A stretch of 64,000 nt of DNA from Streptomyces sp. NBC_01116 (lineage in GTDB: Bacteria; Actinomycetota; Actinomycetes; Streptomycetales; Streptomycetaceae), in the NCBI RefSeq assembly GCF_041435495.1, contig NZ_CP108644.1, positions 8,231,501 to 8,295,500 of the forward strand. The letters run 5' to 3'. The notes under the pieces are model-generated. The model was not told the origin of the DNA and made no database searches. It worked only from the letters and a program-made list of their open reading frames with translations. Position numbers and translations under genes: made by a program. Below, piece after piece: positions 8,959-16,638 of this stretch; positions within the stretch are counted from its first letter, which is position 1, and every line of letters begins with the position of its first letter.

Positions 8959-9665
8959 CCCGTCTGTCCGTCCTCGGTACCGGGGCTTTCGGCGCCCGGG
9001 CGTCCGAACTGCTGCCGGAGATCTCGGGCCTGGCCGTCACCCAGGTCGGTCCGGAGATCACCTGCGACATGCTCGTCGATGCCGATGCAGCCGTGCTGGT
9101 ACTGGACCGTCCAGCCCGGCGGTTGGCACGCCGATTCCGGCAGGTGGCCTCCGAGGCGGGAAAGCCGTGGCTCCTGGTGGAGTTCGATCACCCCGTCATC
9201 CGAGTGGGACCGTACTTCGATCCTGCGGCCGGCCCATGCCTGGACTGCTTCTACGCGCGTGAGGACCAGCACGCCGACAAGCCGGCTCCCCTCCGGAAAC
9301 CCGCACCCGGGCACGAGCACGAGCACACGCACGAGCACAACCACGGACACGCCCACGCACCGGACTGTTCGCACACATCGGCCCCCGCGTCGGCGGAGGA
9401 AGGACTCGGCGTCGAGGCGGCGGCCGGGGTCCTGCCGCATCAGGCGCGCATCGCCGCGGGGCTGCTGAGCCTGTCGCTGGCCGAGCAGGTTCGCGGGCGG
9501 GTGGTCACCGTCGATCTCCGCACGGCGGCGGTCCGCTCGGACCAGGTGATCGGCTGCCACGGCTGCCCGCACTGCGGCGACGAGACCGAACGCACGCTCA
9601 TGTCGCGACAGCTCGATCACCTGTTCCGTACCGTGGGAGGCGTCACTCATGACGAGCACCGATAG
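8937..9665 (+). CDS. E1/ThiF-like TOMM leader-binding partner with His-rich insert
   Basis: This 242-residue protein starts at a GTG inside the YcaO gene. It opens with a Rossmann-like LGTGAFGAR motif and carries two Cys pairs (CLDC about residue 100, CHGCPHC about residue 205) of the kind that hold zinc in the E1-like (C-protein or Ocin-ThiF-like) partners of YcaO enzymes. Between them, at about residues 124-145, is a run of alternating His and Glu residues (HEHEHTHEHNHGHAH), which is unusual for the family and looks like a metal-binding loop. Its likely role is substrate delivery to the YcaO protein. It is shorter than common E1-like partners, and the next gene holds a second E1-like region, so the recognition function may be split between the two. 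It overlaps the next start by 17 bases. Confidence 0.75.
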   Translation: MSAAVRLTRLSVLGTGAFGARASELLPEISGLAVTQVGPEITCDMLVDADAAVLVLDRPARRLARRFRQVASEAGKPWLLVEFDHPVIRVGPYFDPAAGPCLDCFYAREDQHADKPAPLRKPAPGHEHEHTHEHNHGHAHAPDCSHTSAPASAEEGLGVEAAAGVLPHQARIAAGLLSLSLAEQVRGRVVTVDLRTAAVRSDQVIGCHGCPHCGDETERTLMSRQLDHLFRTVGGVTHDEHR

Positions 9666-11358
9666 TTTCCCCGCAGGCGGCCTCCGGCCCCGGTTGCGCG
9701 GTGGGGTGGCGGTCTCCGCCGCCGACGGCCAGGTCGTCTTCTCGGCCGGACAGATCCGCAAGAGGATCGGCGGTGGGGACGCCCTCCGGCTCCTGCTGCC
9801 GATCGCGTCGGCGATGGACGGACGCCGCACGGTCGGCGACCTCGCCGAAGCGACGGACCTTCCGTACGAGGCGGTGGCCCAGGCCGTGGCACTGCTGGTG
9901 AAGCAGGGCCTCGTCCTCTCCGGGGAGGTCTCATCGCCGAAGCCGCTGGCGGCCGGCGTCGTCGACTACCTGGAACAGACCGCTGGTTCCTCGGCCACGT
10001 TCCGCGACGCCTCCGAGGTACTGGAACGCCTGTCGCGATGCGCGGTGCTGATCGTCGCCCCACCGGGGCACACGGAAGCCGTCCGCGACGACCTGGCGAT
10101 GAGCGGCGTCGGAACAGTCCACAGCGCGTCCACGCCGGCCGGGGTCGGGAACGAGGTGCTCGACAGCCTGCGGGAAGCGGCGGGCAGCCTCGTGGTGCTG
10201 TACGGCCCGCCCCGCCACGATGACGGCACGGACAGCTTCACCGACGACTGCGCGGCCCGCGACATCGCGGTACTGCACTACGCGGCGCACCAGGGGCAGG
10301 TCGACCTCGGTCCGCTGGTGCATCCGCGGGCGACGCTGTGCCGACGCTGCTTCACCAGCGGCTACCTCGCGGAGTTCGGAAGCGAACAGCCGGCCCCGGC
10401 CGACACCGCCACGGGGACGGTCGCCGCCGGACTCGTGGTGGGCGAAGCGCTGGCCTACCTGGCCGACGTCGACAGCATGCGCACCAGTCAGGCTCTCGTC
10501 CGCTGGACCCTGCCGGACTCCACCGCGGTGCGGTACGCGGTCTCAGCCGAGGCCGACTGCACATCGTGCGCGACGACGTCCCGCCGCTCGGGAGAGCGTG
10601 CAACCGTACTGGAGGCGTACGAGGACGTCGTCGCCGCGCAACCGCTCGCCGACCGGCCTCAGCCTCCGGTCACCGCCGGCCGGGAGAAGCGCCTGACGGC
10701 GCTGGGCAAGGAACGCGAGTCGTTCCCCACCGCACCGGTGATACCACTGCCTCCGCCACCGGCGACCGCGTCCGCCGCCCCGACCGGTGACGAGGTGCCG
10801 GCCGTGTCCGAGGCGGGCCCGTCCGGGACGGTGGGGACCGCCGACGCGGCATTCGTCGCCGACCTGGCGGCGATGGTGGCGGGACGGCGCGGGGACGGCG
10901 GACCCCGCAGGTGGACCGCGTCCGGGGGAGACCTCGCGTCGGTCGAGCTGTATCTGATGTGCGCGGACACGGTCTCCGGGCTGCCCGCGCACACCCTCCT
11001 GAAGTACGACGACATCGCCCACCGGCTCCTCGTCACCCGTCGGACCCACGGGCCCGGCCTCTGGCGGTCCATGCTCGACGCGACCGGGATCACGGACACT
11101 CCGGACGTCGTTCTGGTCGTCGTCGGCGCGCTCTGGAGACTGAAGCTCAAGTACAGCACCTTCGGGATCCGGCTGGGGCACCTCGACGCCGGGTGCGCCC
11201 TCGCGCAACTGCACGCGGTGGCCACCGACAGCGGAGCACGCGTCACTCTGAACGACCGCTGGCAGCCGACGCTGCCGACGTTGCTGGAACTCAAGGAAGA
11301 CGAACAGGTCATGGCCGTGGCCGGCCTGTGGACCCCGCGGAGCGCGCGATGCCCCTGA
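9649..11358 (+). CDS. RRE / E1-like / SagB-like nitroreductase fusion protein
   Basis: This 569-residue protein appears to have three parts. Residues 15-90 form a PqqD-like winged-helix RiPP recognition element (GRRTVGDLAEATDLP motif). Residues 105-315 resemble an E1-like cyclodehydratase partner with Cys pairs CRRC and CTSC. After a Pro/Ala linker (about 340-400), residues 415-565 resemble the SagB-type flavin dehydrogenase (DLASVELYLMC, LKYDDIAHRLL, WRLKLKYSTFGIRLGHLDAGCALAQLH). SagB enzymes oxidise azolines to azoles using FMN. Fusion of leader recognition with an oxidoreductase domain is notable because the next gene also encodes a SagB-type protein, so one domain may be structural. The ATG overlaps the preceding gene. 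Confidence 0.75.
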   Translation: MTSTDSFPAGGLRPRLRGGVAVSAADGQVVFSAGQIRKRIGGGDALRLLLPIASAMDGRRTVGDLAEATDLPYEAVAQAVALLVKQGLVLSGEVSSPKPLAAGVVDYLEQTAGSSATFRDASEVLERLSRCAVLIVAPPGHTEAVRDDLAMSGVGTVHSASTPAGVGNEVLDSLREAAGSLVVLYGPPRHDDGTDSFTDDCAARDIAVLHYAAHQGQVDLGPLVHPRATLCRRCFTSGYLAEFGSEQPAPADTATGTVAAGLVVGEALAYLADVDSMRTSQALVRWTLPDSTAVRYAVSAEADCTSCATTSRRSGERATVLEAYEDVVAAQPLADRPQPPVTAGREKRLTALGKERESFPTAPVIPLPPPPATASAAPTGDEVPAVSEAGPSGTVGTADAAFVADLAAMVAGRRGDGGPRRWTASGGDLASVELYLMCADTVSGLPAHTLLKYDDIAHRLLVTRRTHGPGLWRSMLDATGITDTPDVVLVVVGALWRLKLKYSTFGIRLGHLDAGCALAQLHAVATDSGARVTLNDRWQPTLPTLLELKEDEQVMAVAGLWTPRSARCP

Positions 11359-12095
11359 TCAATGAGACCGACCTGTGGTCGCTGGCGAAGCGTGCCCTCG
11401 CCCCCGCCGACCGCCCCGACGAGCGCACCCCTCCGGGCGGGCCGTCGGCCCAGGACCCCTCCCGGACCTCCCCGGCCTCCCGGATCTCTCGGAGCGTGCC
11501 GCTCCACGACGTGCTGACAGCCCGTCGATCGGTCCGCCGGTTCCGGCAGGACCCGGTGCCCGACACCGACCTCGCCACCCTTCTGGATCTGGCCACGTCG
11601 ACCGACCGGCAGATGTGGCCGCACGGTACGGCCGCGACCACCCCGCAGGCATGGCTCGTCAGCGGCGTGACAGGTACCTCGGGAGCGCGGCTGCGCCAGT
11701 ACATCTCGCGGCGGTCCACGGCGGGACAGACCACGGCGGGGGAGTTCACCGACCGCGGCGACAGCCCCGAACCGGCCCTGCTCGCCACGCGTTACGCCCC
11801 GGCCCCGGTAACGATCCTGATCTGCGCGCAGATCACCGACGACATCGACACCGACCCCGACACCGGGTCCGACGACACCGGCTCGGACTACGGGCGGGCG
11901 CTCCTGCGGGCGTCGGCGTTCGGCTACAACGCCTGGCTGTCGGCGGTCGCGGCGGGTCTCGGCGGCAGCGTGTACGGCCGTTCCTCACCCGAGGTGACCC
12001 GCATCGTGCGCCGGTACACCGGTACACCGGCGAGGCACCTTTTCACCCTGGTGCTCGGGCATCCCGCCGAAGCCCCGCAGGAGTCCGGACCGTGA
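11349..12095 (+). CDS. SagB-type nitroreductase (azoline dehydrogenase)
   Basis: This 248-residue protein of the FMN nitroreductase/SagB family has an early LTARRSVRRFRQDPV motif (about residues 55-70), the flavin phosphate-binding signature of the fold, and a C-terminal ASAFGYNAWLSAVAAGLG segment followed by LFTLVLGHP. The expected reaction is FMN-dependent two-electron oxidation of thiazolines to thiazoles on the precursor. An aspartate-rich loop (DTDPDTGSDD) precedes the last helices. The ATG overlaps the upstream stop by 10 bases and its own stop overlaps the next GTG (GTGA), so translation is coupled on both sides. Confidence 0.8.
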   Translation: MPLINETDLWSLAKRALAPADRPDERTPPGGPSAQDPSRTSPASRISRSVPLHDVLTARRSVRRFRQDPVPDTDLATLLDLATSTDRQMWPHGTAATTPQAWLVSGVTGTSGARLRQYISRRSTAGQTTAGEFTDRGDSPEPALLATRYAPAPVTILICAQITDDIDTDPDTGSDDTGSDYGRALLRASAFGYNAWLSAVAAGLGGSVYGRSSPEVTRIVRRYTGTPARHLFTLVLGHPAEAPQESGP

Positions 12096-13858
12096 GTGAC
12101 ACCGAACGGATACAGATACGCGCTCTCGGCCGGCGCGTACTACGGCGATTCGCCGCGCACAAGGCCGGCTTCGCGCTGTCCCTGCTGACCGTCGTGCTGT
12201 CCACGGCGCTCGGGATCAGCGGGCCGCTGTTCCTCCGCGTCATCGTCGACGAGGCGGTGCCCCAGCGCGACCGGGAGCTGCTGATGTGGATGTGTCTGGG
12301 CATGCTCGGCGTGGGGATCGCCCAGAGCGGCTTCTTCTACCTGCAGAGCCGGTTGACGAACTCGATCGGACTCGGGGTGGTCCACGATCTGCGGGTGGAT
12401 GTGTACGAGCGGGTGCAGTCGATGCCGATCACCTTCCACGCCGGCCGGTCGGGGGCAGAGGTGCAGACACGGCTGGCCAGCGACATCGGCGGCATCTCCG
12501 ACGTGATCACCTTCACCGCCCAGCGCGCGCTCGGGTCACTGACCATGGTGATCACCATCGGGACCGCCATGTTCATCCTCAGCTGGCCCGTCGCCCTGGT
12601 GGCGATCGGTCTCACACTGGGGCTGGTCATCATGAACCAGCGCTACGCCGAACGGCAACGGCTCCTGGCTGTCGAGGCACAGGAGCACACATCGGAGATG
12701 ATGCGCCTGACCGGCGAGCACCTCTCCCTGCCCGGTGTCCTCATGGGACGTACGCTGCGCTGCTGGGACGGCCAGCGGGACCGGTTCCGGGCGTCGTCGT
12801 CGGCCATCGCCGACCTGACGATCCGTGAGCGTTCCATGGCGACCAGCGCGGAGTCGATCATCGGCGTCTCCTTCGCGGTGATCCCGCCGGTGGTCTACTG
12901 GATGGCGGGCGGCGGCTTCACCAGCCTGTCGATCGGCACCGCGATCGTGCTGGTCGTGCTGCAACTCCAGCTCGCGCAGCCGATCCAGGCACTGCTCGGC
13001 CTGAGCACGTCCGTGCGGCGCTCACTGGCGCACTTCGACCGGATCTTCGAGTACATCGACCTCGGACCGACGGCGGCCCTGCCCGCGCCGCGGATCCCGC
13101 ACACCGGGGCCCGGGTACCCGCGGTCGGCATCACGCTGCGCGAGGTCTCCTACCGCTATCCGGAGAGCGGCAGGAGCACACTGCGCGGGATCGACCTGGA
13201 CTTCCCCGCCGGTTCCACCACCATGATCGTGGGTTCGACCGGCTCCGGAAAGAGCACCCTGGGCTACCTCGTAGCGGGACTGCTGGAGCCCGGCGCCGGT
13301 ACGGTCCGGGTGTCGGGCGGCGATGGCAAGCCGTCCGAGACGGTCCTGCTGGTACCCCAGGAGCCCGGGATCTTCAACGCCTCCTTCCGGGACAACCTCC
13401 TCCTCGCCCGCCCTGGTGCCACCGAGGCCGAACTGCGTGAGGTGCTGTCCCGACTGGCTCTCGACGATCTCGTCTCCTCCTTCCCCGAGGGACTGGACAC
13501 CTCGGTCGGCGAAAGGGGCTACCAGCTCTCCGGCGGCGAACGCCAGCGGCTCGGGCTGGCCCGCGCACTGCTGTCGGACGCCCCCGTCGTCGTGCTCGAC
13601 GAGGTGACGAGCGCTCTGGACTGGGCGACCGCACGAACGGTGCAGGCAGCACTGGAGGAACTGCGGGGCAACCGGACCACGGTCGTCATCAGCCACCGGC
13701 TGTCCGGAGTCAAGGACACCGACCGGGTGGTGGTTCTCGCGGAAGGGATCGTCGCGGAGAACGGCACTCATGGCGAACTCCGTACCACGCCCGGCCGGTA
13801 CTCCGACCTGCTGCGCATGCGCGACGAGGACCTGTCCGAGGCGGGTACGACGCCATGA
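12092..13858 (+). CDS. ABC transporter, fused permease and ATPase (probable exporter)
   Basis: This 588-residue half-transporter has an N-terminal membrane domain with about six helices (residues 20-320) and a C-terminal nucleotide-binding domain. Visible motifs are Walker A GSTGSGKST, signature LSGGERQRLGLARAL, Walker B VVVLDEVTSALD and an H-loop ISHR. The architecture is that of type I exporters, which work as homodimers here because no second half is encoded nearby. There is no C39 peptidase domain, so leader removal must be done by another enzyme. Its position inside the RiPP operon (GTG overlapping the SagB stop, stop overlapping the glycosyltransferase ATG) suggests export of, and possibly immunity to, the mature peptide. 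Confidence 0.9.
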   Translation: MSDTERIQIRALGRRVLRRFAAHKAGFALSLLTVVLSTALGISGPLFLRVIVDEAVPQRDRELLMWMCLGMLGVGIAQSGFFYLQSRLTNSIGLGVVHDLRVDVYERVQSMPITFHAGRSGAEVQTRLASDIGGISDVITFTAQRALGSLTMVITIGTAMFILSWPVALVAIGLTLGLVIMNQRYAERQRLLAVEAQEHTSEMMRLTGEHLSLPGVLMGRTLRCWDGQRDRFRASSSAIADLTIRERSMATSAESIIGVSFAVIPPVVYWMAGGGFTSLSIGTAIVLVVLQLQLAQPIQALLGLSTSVRRSLAHFDRIFEYIDLGPTAALPAPRIPHTGARVPAVGITLREVSYRYPESGRSTLRGIDLDFPAGSTTMIVGSTGSGKSTLGYLVAGLLEPGAGTVRVSGGDGKPSETVLLVPQEPGIFNASFRDNLLLARPGATEAELREVLSRLALDDLVSSFPEGLDTSVGERGYQLSGGERQRLGLARALLSDAPVVVLDEVTSALDWATARTVQAALEELRGNRTTVVISHRLSGVKDTDRVVVLAEGIVAENGTHGELRTTPGRYSDLLRMRDEDLSEAGTTP

Positions 13859-14976
13859 CTTCCCCCATCGGACTCTCCGCGGCGATCATGACCCACCCCG
13901 CCCGCAGGGCGAGAGCCCTCGCACTCAGGGACAGCCTTCCGGAGTTGAGCCTCCAGGTCGTCGAGGATCCCGACCCCTACGGCCCCGGCTCCTGTTCGGC
14001 GAGGACCGCGGTGCTCGCATGGGGGGCAGTGGCCCCCGAGGCCACCCACCACCTGGTCCTTCAGGACGATGCCGTCCCCGTCGCGGACCTGCGGGAACGT
14101 GTACTGCGTAGGGTCGGTGAGCGGCCGGCCGCCGCGATCAGCCTCTACACGGAATGGGCTTCGGCCACGTCGTCCGCCGTCCACCTCGCGGCCTGGCTCG
14201 GACAGTCCTTCGCCGAGGTGTGCGACCCGTACACACCCTGTATCGGACTCGTTCTGCCGGCGGAGGCGGCCCGTGAACTGGCTAGGGAGAGACCGGAGGT
14301 TCCGCAGGACGACGTCATGATCGCCGGCGTGCTGCGCCGGCTCGGGGTTCCCGAGTACGTGACCGTCCCGAATCTGGTCCAGCACGCGACCGAGGTGAGT
14401 CTCACCGGCAATACCCCGATGGGCCTGCGGCTGGCCGCCTGCTACTCCACCGCACCCCACAGCGACACCGCGCCGGTGGTCGACGCCCGGGTGGACCTGC
14501 TGCCCTGCTTCTCACGCTCGTACGGAAGGCCGTACTACCTGGAACGGGACCCCGGCAGCGTCTCGGGCTGGTCGCAGCGCGGCCTGCTCGAGACGCTGCG
14601 GCGGCGAGACGTGGATGTGCCCGCACTGCAACGCACGGCGGCACGCCGGTCGGCGGATCTGCACCGCGCCCAACCTGATCTGCGGCCCGACATCGTCATC
14701 AGCCTGTGGATCACCGCATGGCTGGCGGGCGCCGAACTCCGCCGGCTCCTCGGCGACCATGCCGTGGACCCGGTCGAGGTGCTCGACCGGAGACTGGGGC
14801 AGATCGCTCTGGCCAACATCGGCCCCGGGATCTTCGACCAGTACATGCTGCCGGAACGACTCCTGGAACTGTCACCCGTCCTGGAGACCTTCGCCCGCAC
14901 GGCGTTCACCGAGGGCGTCACGCCGTCCGGTGCCCGTGACGGGCGATTCCCCGACCACCGGTCGCTCAGCGGCTGA
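13855..14976 (+). CDS. Putative GT-A-like glycosyltransferase
   Basis: This 373-residue protein starts in an ATGA overlap with the transporter. The N-terminal half looks like a GT-A fold: an MTHPARRARAL start, a hydrophobic strand ending in HHLVLQDD (Asp 71-72, a DxD-type metal site), and a later PQDDVMIAGVLRRLG segment that resembles the acceptor/base region, then VTVPNLVQH. Together these recall GT25-like or GT2-like enzymes. The C-terminal 150 residues form a separate, mostly helical region that I do not recognise. In this operon it could glycosylate the modified peptide. No donor sugar can be predicted and no sugar-making genes lie beside it. Confidence 0.55.
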   Translation: MTSPIGLSAAIMTHPARRARALALRDSLPELSLQVVEDPDPYGPGSCSARTAVLAWGAVAPEATHHLVLQDDAVPVADLRERVLRRVGERPAAAISLYTEWASATSSAVHLAAWLGQSFAEVCDPYTPCIGLVLPAEAARELARERPEVPQDDVMIAGVLRRLGVPEYVTVPNLVQHATEVSLTGNTPMGLRLAACYSTAPHSDTAPVVDARVDLLPCFSRSYGRPYYLERDPGSVSGWSQRGLLETLRRRDVDVPALQRTAARRSADLHRAQPDLRPDIVISLWITAWLAGAELRRLLGDHAVDPVEVLDRRLGQIALANIGPGIFDQYMLPERLLELSPVLETFARTAFTEGVTPSGARDGRFPDHRSLSG

Positions 14977-14990
14977 AGAGGAACTTATCG

Positions 14991-16040
14991 ATGAGAGTCA
15001 ATTTCGTCTCACGCGGTCACGGCTACGGCCACGCTGCCCGAGACCTGAGGATCATGACCGCGATGCGCCAGGTGAACCCCGGGGTACAGATCAGGCTGGC
15101 TTCGGCGGGGAGCGGAGCGGACTACTACCGCTCCCGTGGTGTCGAGGCCGTCGACCTCGGTTTCGACGACGCCGACGACATGGGTGAGGCGGCGAGTTGG
15201 CGCGTCTGGCGATTCCTGTACGAGCGTGCCGACGCCGACCTGGTGGTGAGCGACGAGTTCCTGACCGTGCCCGGCTTCTGCCGCCATGTCCTCGACGTTC
15301 CGAACGTGCTGATCACGGACTGGTTCTTCACCGAGCTCGGCTGGCCCGACGCCGACTCGATCATGGACGACGCGCTGGAGGTGGTGGTCCCGGACTTTCC
15401 CGAGGCACATCCGGTCACACCGGCCACGACCGCGCCGGTGTGGTTCTGCGGACCCCTTGTGGACGCCTTCGCACCACAGCGGGCGGAGGCGCGCAAGGCC
15501 CTCGGCCTCGACGAGGACGCGCTCGTCCTGACGGTGGCGGCGGGCGGTCGCCCCGACCGTATCGCCGCCCTGCGTATCCAGTTGCAGGCGCTCCGGGCGT
15601 GGAGCAGATACGCCGCCCCGACGGATCAGCTCCTCCTCCTGGCGGACCCGCCCCCCACGCGCGGGCGGGCCCCCGTCACCCCCAACGTCCGATGGGTCGG
15701 GCGGAGCGATCGGCCGGAGCTGTACTACCGGGCCGCCGATGTCGTACTGGCCGACGCGCTGGGCTTCACCGGCTGCGAACTCGTCGCCAACGGCGTCCCG
15801 GTCATCGCCTCCGTCACCCCGGACCCCGGCCGGGCGGTGCGTGTCGGATTCGCCGAGCGCATGGACATGCTGGAGCGGACCGGTCTGCTGACCCGCACCC
15901 ACGCCGACGAGGACCCCGCGGCGCTGTGGGACAGGGTGCGGGAGATGCGCGGCCGGTCCGACGATCCGGCGCCCGGGGACGTCTGGGCCGACCCCTTGGA
16001 CGTCGCCACCCGGATACTCGGCCACGGCCGTACGGGGTGA
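14991..16040 (+). CDS. GT-B-fold glycosyltransferase (MurG/UGT-like)
   Basis: This 349-residue protein begins 15 bases after the previous stop with a GAGGAA site. It opens with MRVNFVSRGHGYGHAARDL, the GxGHxxR signature of the MurG/UGT-type GT-B fold. The C-terminal half has a donor-binding pattern (ADVVLADALGFTGCELVANGVPVI) that places the nucleotide-sugar near residues 250-275. It is the last gene of the RiPP operon. Two dissimilar glycosyltransferases at the end of a YcaO operon suggest stepwise addition of two sugars, or one transferase plus a regulatory homologue; this is inference. Confidence 0.8.
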   Translation: MRVNFVSRGHGYGHAARDLRIMTAMRQVNPGVQIRLASAGSGADYYRSRGVEAVDLGFDDADDMGEAASWRVWRFLYERADADLVVSDEFLTVPGFCRHVLDVPNVLITDWFFTELGWPDADSIMDDALEVVVPDFPEAHPVTPATTAPVWFCGPLVDAFAPQRAEARKALGLDEDALVLTVAAGGRPDRIAALRIQLQALRAWSRYAAPTDQLLLLADPPPTRGRAPVTPNVRWVGRSDRPELYYRAADVVLADALGFTGCELVANGVPVIASVTPDPGRAVRVGFAERMDMLERTGLLTRTHADEDPAALWDRVREMRGRSDDPAPGDVWADPLDVATRILGHGRTG

Positions 16041-16219
16041 GGCCGCGCTTTCCCGGGTTCTCCCCGTGCGGGCCGGTTCCCTTCCCGGGATCCTGCCGTA
16101 CGGGCCGGTCTCCGTATGCACGGGTGTACCTACGGGCTCCCTTCTCGTACGGGAAGACCGGTCGCGGCCGCCCGCGGGACCGCCGGGCCGTCCCGGTGGA
16201 CCCGTGCGCGCCGAAGTGC

Positions 16220-16240
16220 CCGTGCCGCTGACAGGCACGG
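16220..16240. terminator. Possible terminator between convergent operons
   Basis: A 7-bp inverted repeat (CCGTGCC / GGCACGG) with a 7-base loop lies in the 226-base gap between the convergent ends of the RiPP operon and the CatC-like gene. It is short, so confidence is modest. Confidence 0.4.
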
Positions 16241-16266
16241 CCAGGACGGTCAGCCGTGACACCGCA

Positions 16267-16554
16267 TCAAGCCGCCGGCCCCGGGTCGACCGGGTGATCG
16301 GCCAGGGCGTGCACCGTGACGTCCATCCAGGGCCAGACCGGCAGCGACGAGATGATCGTGTGGAGTTCGGTGGGGTCGGCGGCACGCCACAGTCCCCAGT
16401 TCTCGGTCCGGCCGGGCACCCGCCACATGCGGACCAGAGACCCGGACGCGGCGAGTTCAGCGGCACGGCGGCGCTCGTCGTCGGAGACCTCCGCTTTGAC
16501 GTCGGGGTCCATGGCCTCGGGCCAGGTGATCCGGATGTTGACGAGAAATTCCAT
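16267..16554 (-). CDS. Muconolactone delta-isomerase (CatC) family protein
   Basis: This 95-residue protein has the start MEFLVNIRITWP, RAAELAASGSLVRMWRVPGR in the middle and a PVWPWMDVTVHALADHP ending, all characteristic of the CatC fold. The family size (about 90-100 residues) matches. True CatC isomerises muconolactone in the catechol branch of the beta-ketoadipate pathway, but no catA or catB lies nearby, so the substrate may be another lactone or the protein may have a different role. It is the last gene of the minus-strand catabolic operon, 84 bases after the aldehyde dehydrogenase stop. Confidence 0.85.
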   Translation of the reverse strand: MEFLVNIRITWPEAMDPDVKAEVSDDERRRAAELAASGSLVRMWRVPGRTENWGLWRAADPTELHTIISSLPVWPWMDVTVHALADHPVDPGPAA

Positions 16555-16638
16555 GGGGCAGGTCCTGTTCCTGAGACGGGGGATTCCGGAGGGCGGGCCG
16601 CGGTATCGGGCGGCCCGGCGGGGGAGGGCGGGCTGTGG

